Source: Burkholderiaceae bacterium (GTDB lineage Bacteria > Pseudomonadota > Gammaproteobacteria > Burkholderiales > Burkholderiaceae). Taken from it: 12,432 nucleotides of DNA. Location: positions 1 to 12,432 of the forward strand of contig JAGOCV010000097.1 of the NCBI GenBank assembly GCA_017998575.1, given 5' to 3'. The notes beneath the pieces are model-generated. The model saw only the letters and a list, made by a program, of their open reading frames with translations. It did no database searches and was not told the DNA's origin. Of this stretch, positions 1-9,228 are shown one piece after another; position 1 is the stretch's first letter; every line of letters begins with the position of its first letter. A program made the translations under genes and the position numbers.

Positions 1-936
1 GATCAGCACCACGTAGTCGGGCATCTTGGTGTCCTTGCCCACGAGGATCGGGCGCAGCACGTTGTCGACCAGGCCGATGACGAGGATGCCGTAGGCGATG
101 AGCACCGTGCCCTGCACCAGCTTGCCGGTAGCCAGGAAATACAGCGCCACCGGGCCCCAGATCAGTCCGGCGCCTACGGCCGGCAGCAGCGAGAGGAAGG
201 CCATGATGACCGACCACAGCACCACGCCCTGCACGCCCAGGATCCAGAAGATGATGCCGCCCAGCGCCCCTTGCGTGACGGCGACGACGATGTTGCCTTT
301 CACCGTGGCACGGATCACCGTGGTGAACTTGCCCATCAGCTTCTGTTTGTGCAGGGCATTGAGCGGTATGGCCTGCAGGATGCGGGCCGACAGTTCGCGA
401 CCATCGCGCAGCAGGAAGAACAGCAGGTACAGCATCACGCCGAAGCCGATGACGAATTCGAACGTGTTCTGGCCGATGTTGAGCGCCTGGGTCGCGATGA
501 ATTGGCTGCCGCGCGCCGCCGCGCCGGAGAGCTGCTGCTGCACGGCCGCGAAATTGCCCAGCCCGAGACGGTCAAGCAGCGACACGGCCCACTGCGGAAG
601 CAGTCCCATGATCTGCTGGAAATACTGCCCGAAGTCGAGCTGGCCGGAGCCCACGCGCTGATAGATGCTGCTGGCCTCGCGTACCAGCGAGGCGGCGATC
701 ACAGCCACCGGGATGATCACGATCACCAGGATCACGCCCAGTGTGGCCAGCGCCGACAGGTTCGCGCGCCCGCCCAGGCGCGGAAGCAGCCGGCGGTGAA
801 GTGGCGTGAACAGCAGCGCGAGGATCATCCCCCAGAAGACCGCCCCGTAGAAGGGCACGAGGATGGCGACGAAGGCGATGCTGATCAGCAGCAGCAGCGT
901 GAGGAAGATCTTGCGTTCGAGCTCGGGAGTGATCAT
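1..936 (-). CDS. AI-2E family transporter (PerM/YhhT-like), 3' end cut by window edge
   Basis: Reading leftwards from the ATG at 936-934, the frame stays open for 312 codons to the window edge without a stop, so the C-terminus lies outside. The protein is very hydrophobic, with membrane segments near residues 10-30, 32-46, 62-85, 160-177, 212-235, 238-268 and 274-292. Between about 86 and 155 is a polar, Gln-rich stretch, matching the long periplasmic region of AI-2E/PerM (UPF0118) proteins. The DNVLRPILVG motif at 291-300, followed by KDTKMPDYVVL, is the family hallmark. Members are inner-membrane proteins; some export autoinducer-2 or exchange ions and protons, but most have no known substrate, so the name is a family label only. 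The gene is divergent from rng with 106 bp between starts. I saw no convincing promoter for it; a TAGACT hexamer (minus strand, 969-964) is a weak -10 candidate. Family assignment is firm, substrate unknown. Confidence 0.9.
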   Translation of the reverse strand, partial: MITPELERKIFLTLLLLISIAFVAILVPFYGAVFWGMILALLFTPLHRRLLPRLGGRANLSALATLGVILVIVIIPVAVIAASLVREASSIYQRVGSGQLDFGQYFQQIMGLLPQWAVSLLDRLGLGNFAAVQQQLSGAAARGSQFIATQALNIGQNTFEFVIGFGVMLYLLFFLLRDGRELSARILQAIPLNALHKQKLMGKFTTVIRATVKGNIVVAVTQGALGGIIFWILGVQGVVLWSVIMAFLSLLPAVGAGLIWGPVALYFLATGKLVQGTVLIAYGILVIGLVDNVLRPILVGKDTKMPDYVVLI

Positions 937-1042
937 GTTGCGCTGCAGCGATTGGGATGTCCGAGTCTAGCGGTCCGCATGCGGTTGCGCACACCCGACT
1001 CTGGCATCATCGCTGCAGCCTCATCACCCTACGAACAACAAC

Positions 1043-2500
1043 ATGCAGCAGGACATTCTCGTCAACTGGTCGCCGCAGGAAACCCGCGTGGCCGTGGTGG
1101 AGAACGGTGCGGTGCAGGAGCTGCATGTGGAGCGTGCGCTGGAGCGCGGCCTGGTGGGCAACGTGTACCTGGGCAAGGTGACGCGCGTGCTGCCCGGCAT
1201 GCAGTCGGCCTTCATCGACATCGGCCTGGAGCGCGCGGCCTTCCTGCACGTGGCCGACCTGCACACCAGCCACGGGCCGCAGGTCGGTGGCCAGCCCCAG
1301 GTGCCGATCGAGAAGCAGGTGTTCGAGGGCCAGGCCCTGATGGTGCAGGTGATCAAGGAACCCATCGGCACCAAGGGCGCGCGGCTGTCGAGCCAGATCA
1401 GCATTGCCGGGCGCCTGCTGGTGTTCCTGCCGCAGGACGAGCACATCGGTGTGTCCCAGAAGATACCGGCCGACCAGCGCGACGCGCTGCGCGCGCGCCT
1501 CACGCAACTGGCCGGCCCGCAGGGCGGCGGCTTCATCCTGCGCACGAATGGCGAGGATTCGAGCGATGCCGAACTGGCGGAGGACATCGCCTACCTGCGC
1601 AAGACCTGGGCGCGCATCCGCGAGGCCGCCACGCGCCTGCCACCCACGTCGATCCTCCACCAGGACCTCAACCTGCTGCAACGCGTGCTGCGCGACCTGG
1701 CGGGTGACGAAACGCAGACGGTGCGCATCGATTCGCGCGAACAGTTCGAGTTGCTGATGGCCTTCGGCCGCGAATTCATGCCCAAGGGCGCGGCCAAGCT
1801 GCAGCTCTACAAGGGTGAGCGGCCGATCTTCGACCTGTTTTCGGTGGACGAGGAGATCGCGCGCGCGCTGGGCCGGCGGGTCGATCTCAAGTCGGGCGGC
1901 TACCTGATCGTCGACCAGACCGAGGCGCTGACCACCATCGACGTCAACACCGGTGGCTTCGTGGGCGCGCGCAACTTCGACGACACCATCTTCAAGACCA
2001 ACCTCGAAGCCGCGCAGGCCATCGCGCGCCAGCTGCGCCTGCGCAACCTGGGCGGCATCATCATTGCCGACTTCATCGACATGGTGCGCGAGGACCACCG
2101 CGACGCCGTGCTGGCAGAGTTCCGCAAGCAGCTCGCGCGCGATCGCGTGAAGACCATGACCGGCGGCTTCTCGCAGCTGGGCCTGGTCGAGATGACCCGC
2201 AAGCGCACGCGCGAGTCGCTGGCCCACATGCTGTGCGAGGCCTGTCCGGCCTGCCAGGGGCAGGGCATCGTGAAGACGGCGCGCACGGCGGCCTACGACA
2301 TCCTGCGCGAGATCCTGCGCGAGGCGCGGCAGTTCAACCCGCGCGAGTTCCGCATCGTTGCCTCGCCGCGCGTGGTGGAGCTGTTCCTCGACGAGGAAAG
2401 CCAGCATCTGGCCGGACTGTCGGATTTCATCGGCAAGCCGATCTCGCTTCAGGCCGAGGCCGCGATGGGACAGGCGCAGTACGACATCGTGCTGCTGTGA
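1043..2500 (+). CDS. rng: Ribonuclease G
   Basis: 485 residues, the usual length of RNase G (E. coli about 489), without the long C-terminal scaffold of RNase E. It is a cytoplasmic endonuclease that cleaves single-stranded A/U-rich RNA; in E. coli it matures the 16S rRNA 5' end and decays some mRNAs. Visible order: N-terminal RNase H-like/S1 part with the HVERALERGLVGNVYLGKV stretch (28-46) and the S1 domain to about 125, then the catalytic DNase I-like domain. By alignment with the RNase E motifs from memory, the Mg-binding acids are D300 (TIDVN) and D343 (IADFIDM). The Zn-link CPACQGQG is at 401-408, preceded by a further Cys at 398. All key residues are intact. The ATG at 1043 opens MQQDILVNWSPQETRVAVV, matching the conserved family N-terminus. 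No clear Shine-Dalgarno precedes it. It is followed after 16 nt by the ycaQ-like gene, so the two are probably co-transcribed. Confidence 0.97.
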   Translation: MQQDILVNWSPQETRVAVVENGAVQELHVERALERGLVGNVYLGKVTRVLPGMQSAFIDIGLERAAFLHVADLHTSHGPQVGGQPQVPIEKQVFEGQALMVQVIKEPIGTKGARLSSQISIAGRLLVFLPQDEHIGVSQKIPADQRDALRARLTQLAGPQGGGFILRTNGEDSSDAELAEDIAYLRKTWARIREAATRLPPTSILHQDLNLLQRVLRDLAGDETQTVRIDSREQFELLMAFGREFMPKGAAKLQLYKGERPIFDLFSVDEEIARALGRRVDLKSGGYLIVDQTEALTTIDVNTGGFVGARNFDDTIFKTNLEAAQAIARQLRLRNLGGIIIADFIDMVREDHRDAVLAEFRKQLARDRVKTMTGGFSQLGLVEMTRKRTRESLAHMLCEACPACQGQGIVKTARTAAYDILREILREARQFNPREFRIVASPRVVELFLDEESQHLAGLSDFIGKPISLQAEAAMGQAQYDIVLL

Positions 2501-2516
2501 TGCGCTGAGGCCGCGC

Positions 2517-3653
<1,137 letters not shown>

Positions 3654-5408
3654 AGCCGCGCATACAGGCCGTCTCGCGCCATCAGCGTGGCGTGCGTGCC
3701 TTCTTCGACGATGCGTCCCCGCTCCATCACGATCACGCGGTCGGCGTGCTCGATGGTGGACAGGCGGTGGGCCACGATGAAGGTGGTGCGGCCCTTCATC
3801 AGGCGTTGCAGTGCGTCCTGCACCAGGCGTTCGGACTCGGTGTCGAGCGCGGAGGTGGCCTCGTCCAGCAGCAGGATCGGTGCGTCCTTGTAGAGAGCGC
3901 GCGCGATCGCCAGGCGCTGGCGCTGGCCGCCCGACAACTGGGTGGCGTTGTGGCCGACCACCGTGTCTATGCCCTGGGGCAGGGCGGCCACGTGCTCGCC
4001 CAGGTTGGCGGCGGCCAGGCATTGTTCGATCCGCAGGCGCTCGATGGGCTGGCCCAGCGCCACGTTGGCGGCGATGGTGTCGTTGAGCATGACCACGTCC
4101 TGGCTCACCAGGGCGAACTGGTTGCGCAGGGCGGGCAGCTGCCAGTCGGCGACGTCGTGGCCGTCCAGCAGCACCTGGCCGCCGGCAGGTTGCACGAAGC
4201 GAGGCAGCAGGTTGACCAGCGTCGTCTTGCCCGAGCCCGAGGGGCCGACGAAGGCGACCACCTCACCCGGCGCCACGGATAGCGTGACACCGTCCAGCGC
4301 GGGCGCGGCCTCAGGGTCGTATCGCACGACCACATCGCGCAGGGCCACGGCGCCGTGGGCGCGGCCGGGGTCGAGCGTGCCACCGCCCTCGGTGGCCACC
4401 TGCTCGACCAGCGCCATGCCGCGCTCCAGCGCCGCCACGCCGCGCGTGATCGGGCTGGCCACTTCGGCCAGCCGGCGGATGGGTGCGATCAGCATCAGCA
4501 TCGCGGTGATGAAGGCGACGAAGCCGCCCACCGTGGTGCCGGTTTCGTTGCTCTGCCACAGGGCGATCATGATCACGGCCGACAGCGCCGCAGCCGCGAG
4601 CAACTGGGTCAGCGGTGTCATGGCGGCAGCTGCGATGGTGGACTTGATCGCCAGCCGGCGCAGGCGCGCGCCGAGCTGTTCGAAGCGCGCCGCCTGGCTG
4701 TCCTGCGCGCCGTGCAGCCGCACCATGCGGTGGGCCAGCACGTTTTCCTCGACCACATAGGCCAGCTCGTCGGTGGCGTTCTGGCTCTCGCGTGTGAGCT
4801 TGTACAGGCGCTTCGACAGCACCTTCATGATCCAGGCCACGCCGGGCAGCAGCACGCCGATGATCAGCGTGAGCTGCCAGTTCAGGTAAAGCAGATAGCC
4901 CAGCAGCGCCACCGCGGTGAAGCCGTCGCGCGAGACGCCCAGCAGCGCCTGCACCAGCAGCGTCGAGCCGGTCTGAACTTCATAGACGACGGTGTTCGAC
5001 AGCGCGCTCGCCGACTGGCGCGAGAAAAGACCCAGCTCCGCCGCCAGCAAGCGGGCAAAGAGCACGCGGCGCAAGGCCAGCATGCCTTCGTTGGCCACGC
5101 GGGCGAGGGCGTATTGCGACAGAAACTGCGCCAGCCCGCGTACGGCGAACAGGCCCATCAGTGCGACCGGCACCATCCAGAGCGCGATCTCGCCCTGGCT
5201 GAAGCCCCGGTCGAGCAGCGGCTTGAGCAGCGCCGGGATCAGCGGCTCGGTGACGGCCGCCAGCAACGCGGCGAAGACAGCCAGTCCCCAGTAGAGCCGG
5301 GGACGCCCGAAGAACACCATCAGGCGCGCCAATCGCCCGGGCAACGGCTGGGTGGGGGCGGCGGGCGGGGAGGTCGAGGCGTCGGGCTGGACTTGCATGC
5401 GTGCCGGG

Positions 5409-5414
5409 ATTCTA
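5409..5414 (-). promoter_or_regulatory. Probable -10 box for the msbA-like gene
   Basis: The minus strand carries TAGAAT here (5 of 6 to TATAAT), ending 10 nt before the ATG at 5398. A -35 at 17-nt spacing would be AGTGTA (plus 5432-5437), a poor match. If used, transcription would start only a few bases before the start codon, giving an almost leaderless mRNA, consistent with no Shine-Dalgarno being visible. This is an inference from sequence only. Confidence 0.4.
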
Positions 5415-5492
5415 AGGATGCATCACATTCCTACACTTTGTGACGCAGTGGGCCGCGAGACGCAAAGGGCAGTGTGTAACATACACGCTTGT

Positions 5493-5513
5493 TCCGGCAG
5501 AGGTTCCGCCGGA
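5493..5513 (+). other. Possible stem-loop in the tolB 5' leader
   Basis: TCCGGC (5493-5498) and GCCGGA (5508-5513) form a perfect 6-bp G+C-rich stem around a 9-nt loop, 40 nt before the tolB start. Such short stems are common in G+C-rich DNA, so a regulatory role is only a possibility. No clear promoter was recognised in the 155 bp between the msbA-like gene and tolB; a TAACAT hexamer at 5477-5482 is a weak -10 candidate with no -35. Confidence 0.2.
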
Positions 5514-5553
5514 GCCATCCACCCGGCCGGAGCCCTGCCACGCACCCTGCTGA

Positions 5554-6858
5554 ATGATGACTTTGCCGCACCACAGCCTGTTCCCCTCCCGCGCCCGCCG
5601 CACGCTCCTCGCGGCCCTGGTTTCCACCCCCGCCGTTCCAGCACTGGCCCAGTTCCGGGTCGAAGTGTCGGGTGTCGGCCTGACGCAGTTGCCCATCGCG
5701 CTCGCACCTTTCCGTGGCGAGGCGCAATCGCCGCAGAAGATTTCGGCCATCGTCCAGGCCGACCTGGAACGCAGCGGCCAGTTCCGCGCCGTCGACGGCT
5801 CGGGAGCCCAGCTGGACGAAACCTCGCGCCCCGATCTGTCGCCCTGGCGCCAGCGCGCGGCCGATTCCCTGCTGGCCGGCAGCGTGACGCGCCTGCCCGA
5901 CGGCCGCTACGACGTGCGGTTCCGCCTCTGGGACGTGGTGCGCGGGCAAGACCTGGGCGGCCAGAGCTATGCCGTCGTGCAGGGCGACCTGCGCCTGGCG
6001 TCCCACCGCATCGCCGACTTCGTCTACGAGAAGCTCACCGGCACGAAGGGCGCTTTCTCCACCCGCATCACTTACGTGACCAAGGGCGGCAATCGCTACA
6101 ACCTCTGGGTGGCCGATGCCGATGGCGAGAACGCCCAGTCGGCCCTCACCAGCCCCGAGCCGATCATCTCGCCGGCCTGGTCTGCCAACGGCCAGCAGAT
6201 CGCCTACGTGTCTTTCGAATCGCGCAAGCCGGTGGTGTACGTGCACGAAGTGGCAAGCGGCCGCCGTCGCCTGCTGGCCAACTTCCGCGGCTCCAACAGC
6301 GCGCCGGCCTGGGCGCCCGATGGCCGTTCGCTCGCCGTGACGCTCACGCGCGACGGGGGCTCGCAGCTCTACACCATCGACGCCGCCGGTGGCGAGCCGC
6401 GCCGGCTCACGCAATCGTCGGGCATCGACACCGAGCCGGCGTATTCCGCCGATGGCCGCTACATCTACTTCGTGAGCGACCGCGGTGGCGCGCCGCAGAT
6501 CTACCGCATGCCGTCGTCCGGCGGCAACCCCGAGCGGGTCACCTTCACCGGCGGTTACAACATCTCGCCCGCCGTCAGCCCTGACGGCCGCTGGCTCGCC
6601 TACATTTCGCGAGTGGGCGGTGCCTTCAAGCTGCACGTGATGGATCTGACCAACAACAACGTCACCGCGCTCACCGACACCAGCGCCGACGAGAACCCCA
6701 GCTTCGCGCCCAACAGCAAACTCATCGTCTATGCCACGCAACAGGGTGGCCGCGAGGCGCTCATGACCACCACGCTGGACGGCCGCATCAAGGCGCGCCT
6801 GGCGGGGCAGGGCGGCGACCTGCGCGAACCCGACTGGGGTCCGTTCCAGGCGCAGTGA
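5554..6858 (+). CDS. tolB: Tol-Pal system beta-propeller protein TolB
   Basis: 434 residues, as in E. coli TolB (430). TolB is a periplasmic protein that binds Pal and is worked on by the TolQRA motor, maintaining outer-membrane integrity and constriction. A Sec signal peptide is visible: basic RARR (13-16), hydrophobic segment 17-30, and an A-L-A cleavage site after residue 32 ahead of QFRVEV. Residues 33 to about 165 form the N-terminal TolB domain. The rest is a six-bladed propeller with repeated blade motifs such as SPAWSANGQQIAYVS, APAWAPDGRSLAV, EPAYSADGRYIYFVSDRGG and SPAVSPDGRWLAYIS. ATG 5554 is followed at once by a second ATG (5557); either may be used, and neither has a clear Shine-Dalgarno. 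It lies 86 nt before pal and is divergent from the msbA-like gene. tolQ, tolR and tolA, usually directly upstream, are absent here. Confidence 0.97.
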   Translation: MMTLPHHSLFPSRARRTLLAALVSTPAVPALAQFRVEVSGVGLTQLPIALAPFRGEAQSPQKISAIVQADLERSGQFRAVDGSGAQLDETSRPDLSPWRQRAADSLLAGSVTRLPDGRYDVRFRLWDVVRGQDLGGQSYAVVQGDLRLASHRIADFVYEKLTGTKGAFSTRITYVTKGGNRYNLWVADADGENAQSALTSPEPIISPAWSANGQQIAYVSFESRKPVVYVHEVASGRRRLLANFRGSNSAPAWAPDGRSLAVTLTRDGGSQLYTIDAAGGEPRRLTQSSGIDTEPAYSADGRYIYFVSDRGGAPQIYRMPSSGGNPERVTFTGGYNISPAVSPDGRWLAYISRVGGAFKLHVMDLTNNNVTALTDTSADENPSFAPNSKLIVYATQQGGREALMTTTLDGRIKARLAGQGGDLREPDWGPFQAQ

Positions 6859-6944
6859 TCCGCAAGCGCGCGGGAACCGAATCCGTTTTTTCCATTCTTC
6901 CAATCATTCATTCAGAGCATCCAAGCTTTCAGGAGTAACCATCC

Positions 6945-7490
6945 ATGCAACGCCTTCTCCTCGCACTGGCCACCACCGCCCTCATCGCAGGCTGCAGCTC
7001 GGGCGTCAAGCTCGATGACGTGCCGGTCGAAGACCGCACGGCTACAGCGGTCGGCACCACCGGCGGCGCCGGCGCGGGTGGCGACGCCAGCGCTGCCGGT
7101 TCGCGCAACGTGGCGCCGGTCGATCTGGCCAACAACAACAACATGGCCCCCGGCCCGGCCAGCAGCCGCATCGTCTACTTCGACTACGACAGCTATGTGG
7201 TCAAGCCCGAAGCCCAGGGCATCATCGAGAACAACGCCCGCTTCCTGCGCGCCAACAACGCCCGCCGCGCCGTGATCGAAGGCCACACCGACGAGCGCGG
7301 TGGCCGCGAATACAACCTGGCGCTGGGCCAGCGCCGTGCCGAAGCCGTGCGCCGCTCGCTCGGCCTGCTGGGCGTGCCGGACAGCCAGATCGAAGCCGTG
7401 AGCTTCGGCAAGGAAAAGCCCGCCGCCACCGGCAGCGACGAAGCGGCCTACAGCCAGAACCGCCGCGCCGAAATCACGTACCGCCAGTAA
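6945..7490 (+). CDS. pal: Peptidoglycan-associated lipoprotein Pal
   Basis: 181 residues (E. coli Pal 173). The N-terminus is a type II signal peptide ending in lipobox LIAG-C, with lipidated C17; the following SSG lacks an Asp retention-avoidance signal at +2, consistent with outer-membrane sorting. Residues 20-73 are a flexible Gly/Ala/Thr/Asn-rich linker, including a short N run. The OmpA/MotB domain spans about 74-180, with IVYFDYDSY at 76-84, GHTDERGG at 113-120 and the peptidoglycan-binding helix NLALGQRRAEAV at 124-135. Pal anchors the outer membrane to peptidoglycan and binds TolB. A good Shine-Dalgarno, AGGAGT (6931-6936), lies 8 nt before the ATG, the strongest ribosome site in the tol cluster and fitting for an abundant lipoprotein. 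The 86-nt gap after tolB holds a T run (6884-6890) but no convincing hairpin or promoter. The cpoB gene starts 9 nt after the stop. Confidence 0.97.
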   Translation: MQRLLLALATTALIAGCSSGVKLDDVPVEDRTATAVGTTGGAGAGGDASAAGSRNVAPVDLANNNNMAPGPASSRIVYFDYDSYVVKPEAQGIIENNARFLRANNARRAVIEGHTDERGGREYNLALGQRRAEAVRRSLGLLGVPDSQIEAVSFGKEKPAATGSDEAAYSQNRRAEITYRQ

Positions 7491-7499
7491 ACGCTGACG

Positions 7500-8300
7500 A
7501 TGCTGACCGCCGCCAACCGTCTTCGTTTCGCACCGCGCCTGCGCGCAGCCGGCCTTGCCGCAGGCTTGCTGCTGTCGGCCACGTCGTCATGGGCGTTCTT
7601 CGAGGATGCAGAAGCGCGCCGCGCCATCCTGGAGTTGCGCCAGAAGATGACGGCGCAGGAAGCACAGTCCCAACGCCAGGCCGATGACCTGCGCCGTGCC
7701 ACCGAGGAGAACGCGGCGCTGCGCCGCAGCCTGCTGGAACTGCAGGGCCAGATCGACGGCGTGCGGGGCGACATGGCCCGCATGACGGGCCAGAACGAGC
7801 AACTGACGCGTGAGCTGTCGGAGGCCCAGCGCCGCCAGGCCGACCTGAGCAAGACCATGGAAGACCGGCTGTCACGCTTCGAGCCCGTCACCGTCAACGT
7901 CGACGGGCGCGAGTTCGCGGCCGATCCGGCCGAGACGCGCGAGTACGACGCGGCGCTGGCCGTCTTCCGCAAGGGCGACTTCACGAACGCGCAAAACGCC
8001 TTCGTGTCCTTCGTGAAGCGCTATCCGCAAAGCGGCTATGCGCCCTCGGCCCTGTTCTGGCTGGGCAATGCCCAATACGCCACGCGCAACTACACCGAGG
8101 CCATCGCGAACTTCCGTCAGCTCATTTCCATTGCGCCGGACCACGTGCGGGCGCCAGAAGCCGTGCTGTCCATCGCCAATTGCCAGATCGAGCTGAAGGA
8201 CACGCGGGCCGCGCGCAAGACACTGGAAGACCTGGCCAAGGCCTATCCGCAATCCGAGGCCGCGCAGGCCGGCAAGGATCGTCTCGCGCGCCTGCGCTGA
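7500..8300 (+). CDS. cpoB: Cell division coordinator CpoB (YbgF), TolA-binding TPR protein
   Basis: 266 residues (E. coli CpoB 263). A Sec signal peptide is visible, with basic residues to R15, a hydrophobic core 17-29 and cleavage after S-W-A (residue 32). Residues 34-125 are charged, heptad-like coiled coil rich in R, E, Q and L, the trimerisation region of the family. The C-terminal part contains three tetratricopeptide repeats at about 146-178, 183-215 and 220-252, with the typical SGYAPSALFWLGNAQYATRN segment at 178-197. In E. coli, CpoB sits in the periplasm and couples PBP1B peptidoglycan synthesis to Tol-driven outer-membrane constriction through TolA. The start is 9 nt after the pal stop, with no separate promoter and a weak ribosome site, so it is translated from the tolB-pal transcript. 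A terminator hairpin follows 28 nt after the stop. Confidence 0.95.
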   Translation: MLTAANRLRFAPRLRAAGLAAGLLLSATSSWAFFEDAEARRAILELRQKMTAQEAQSQRQADDLRRATEENAALRRSLLELQGQIDGVRGDMARMTGQNEQLTRELSEAQRRQADLSKTMEDRLSRFEPVTVNVDGREFAADPAETREYDAALAVFRKGDFTNAQNAFVSFVKRYPQSGYAPSALFWLGNAQYATRNYTEAIANFRQLISIAPDHVRAPEAVLSIANCQIELKDTRAARKTLEDLAKAYPQSEAAQAGKDRLARLR

Positions 8301-8328
8301 GCCGTTGCCGGCGCAGGCCGCCCTCCAT

Positions 8329-8358
8329 GAGCCCGCCTGCGTGCGGGCTCTTTCCTTT
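8329..8358 (+). terminator. Rho-independent terminator of the tolB-pal-cpoB transcript
   Basis: GAGCCCGC (8329-8336) pairs perfectly with GCGGGCTC (8343-8350) around a 6-nt loop, followed by the pyrimidine run TTTCCTTT. The 8-bp G+C-rich stem sits directly after cpoB. The U tract is interrupted by CC, so some readthrough into tcdA is possible. Confidence 0.75.
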
Positions 8359-8364
8359 CCGCGC

Positions 8365-8370
8365 CACAAT
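8365..8370 (+). promoter_or_regulatory. Weak -10-like box before tcdA
   Basis: CACAAT (4 of 6 to TATAAT) ends 7 nt before the GTG at 8378, with no recognisable -35. It would produce a leaderless mRNA, which would explain the missing Shine-Dalgarno. Alternatively tcdA is read by leakage through the preceding terminator. Sequence cannot decide. Confidence 0.25.
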
Positions 8371-8377
8371 CGCCCCC

Positions 8378-9178
8378 GTGAATCCCGAACCCCTGTTGCC
8401 TGACGAGGCCCGCCGTTTCGGCGGACTGGAGCGCCTGTACGGCGTGCCCGGCGCGCGCGCCATCCGGCAGTGCCACGTGGCGATCGTCGGCATCGGCGGC
8501 GTGGGCTCCTGGGCGGCAGAGGCCCTGGCGCGCAGCGGCGTTGCGCGGCTCACGTTGATCGACCTCGACCACGTGGCCGAATCCAACATCAACCGCCAGG
8601 TGCACGCGCTGGACGCGACCGTGGGGCAAGCCAAGGTCGTTGCGATGCGCGAACGCATCGCGCAGATTCACCCGGGTTGCCAGGTGGATGGCATCGAGGA
8701 ATTCGTCGAACCCGGCAACTGGCCGGCACTGCTGCCCGAGGGTGTCTCCGCCGTCATCGACGCCTGCGACCAGGTGAAAGCCAAGGTAGCCATGGCCGCC
8801 TGGGCCAGGCGCCAGCGCGGCACGCTGTTCATCAGTGTGGGTGCCGCCGGCGGCAAGCGTCTGGCGCATCGCGTCGATATCGACGACCTGGCCCACACCA
8901 CGCACGATCCCCTGCTGGCCCAATTGCGCTACCGCTTGCGCCGCGAGCACGGCGCACCGCGCGAGGGCAAGGCCATCGGCGTGGCCTGTGTCTTCAGCCG
9001 CGAGGCCGTGGCGCAGCCCGATCCGTCGTGCGCGCTGGACGGCGCTGGCGACGGCACGCTCAATTGCCACGGCTACGGGTCGGTGGTTAGTGTGACCGCC
9101 ACGTTTGGGCAGTGCGCAGCAGGCTGGGTGCTCGACCGCATCGCCGAGCGTCAGAAGGACGTGCAAGCCACGCTATAA
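8378..9178 (+). CDS. tcdA: tRNA N6-threonylcarbamoyladenosine dehydratase TcdA (CsdL)
   Basis: 266 residues of the E1/ThiF-HesA superfamily, matching E. coli TcdA (268). TcdA uses ATP to cyclise t6A to ct6A at position 37 of ANN-decoding tRNAs. Seen: RFGGLERLYG (13-22), nucleotide-binding GIGGVGSWAAEAL (38-50), IDLDHV (61-66) with NINRQ (70-74), K86, ATP-site D128, the DPLLAQLRYRLR stretch (178-189), and C230 in a NCHGYGS...TATFG block at the site of the conserved family cysteine. The start is taken as GTG 8378 because residues from there align with the family N-terminus. An in-frame ATG at 8327 would begin at the edge of the cpoB terminator and add 17 residues unlike the family. The TAA stop (9176-9178) lies inside the TATAAT box of the downstream tRNA-Lys gene. 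MoeB/ThiF are the alternatives, but they lack this C-terminal layout. Confidence 0.92.
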   Translation: MNPEPLLPDEARRFGGLERLYGVPGARAIRQCHVAIVGIGGVGSWAAEALARSGVARLTLIDLDHVAESNINRQVHALDATVGQAKVVAMRERIAQIHPGCQVDGIEEFVEPGNWPALLPEGVSAVIDACDQVKAKVAMAAWARRQRGTLFISVGAAGGKRLAHRVDIDDLAHTTHDPLLAQLRYRLRREHGAPREGKAIGVACVFSREAVAQPDPSCALDGAGDGTLNCHGYGSVVSVTATFGQCAAGWVLDRIAERQKDVQATL

Positions 9179-9179
9179 T
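9174..9179 (+). promoter_or_regulatory. -10 box of the tRNA-Lys promoter
   Basis: A perfect TATAAT, followed by the G+C-rich discriminator CGCAGGC typical of stable-RNA promoters under stringent control. Transcription should start near 9186, about 43 nt before the tRNA. The -35 is poor: GTCAGA at 9150-9155 with an 18-nt spacer matches 3 of 6. The hexamer contains the tcdA stop codon. Confidence 0.65.
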
Positions 9180-9195
9180 CGCAGGCTTTGCTGCA

Positions 9196-9219
9196 GGCGA
9201 CACACGCTGGTGTGCCGCC
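9196..9219 (+). other. Stem-loop in the tRNA-Lys precursor leader
   Basis: GGCG (9196-9199) pairs with CGCC (9216-9219) and CACAC (9201-9205) with GTGTG (9210-9214), leaving one A-C mismatch and a GCTG loop. The hairpin ends 9 nt before the mature tRNA 5' end, where RNase P cuts. It could shape precursor processing or simply protect the leader; no function is shown by sequence. Confidence 0.45.
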
Positions 9220-9228
9220 TTGCATCGG

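Noticed and set aside
271..1707. A 478-codon plus-strand frame over the AI-2E transporter gene and the start of rng
   Set aside because: It runs antisense to a clear membrane protein and out of frame with rng; a composition artefact.
4355..5443. A 362-codon plus-strand frame opposite the msbA-like gene
   Set aside because: Gln/Arg/His-rich shadow translation without motifs, while the minus strand carries every ABC motif intact.
5472..5486. GTGT-N7-ACAC inverted repeat upstream of tolB as an operator
   Set aside because: The arms are only 4 bp, expected by chance in this length of sequence, and no regulator is implied by context.
5431..6903. A 490-codon open frame antisense to tolB
   Set aside because: Same artefact of high G+C; the sense strand is an unmistakable TolB with signal peptide and propeller blades.
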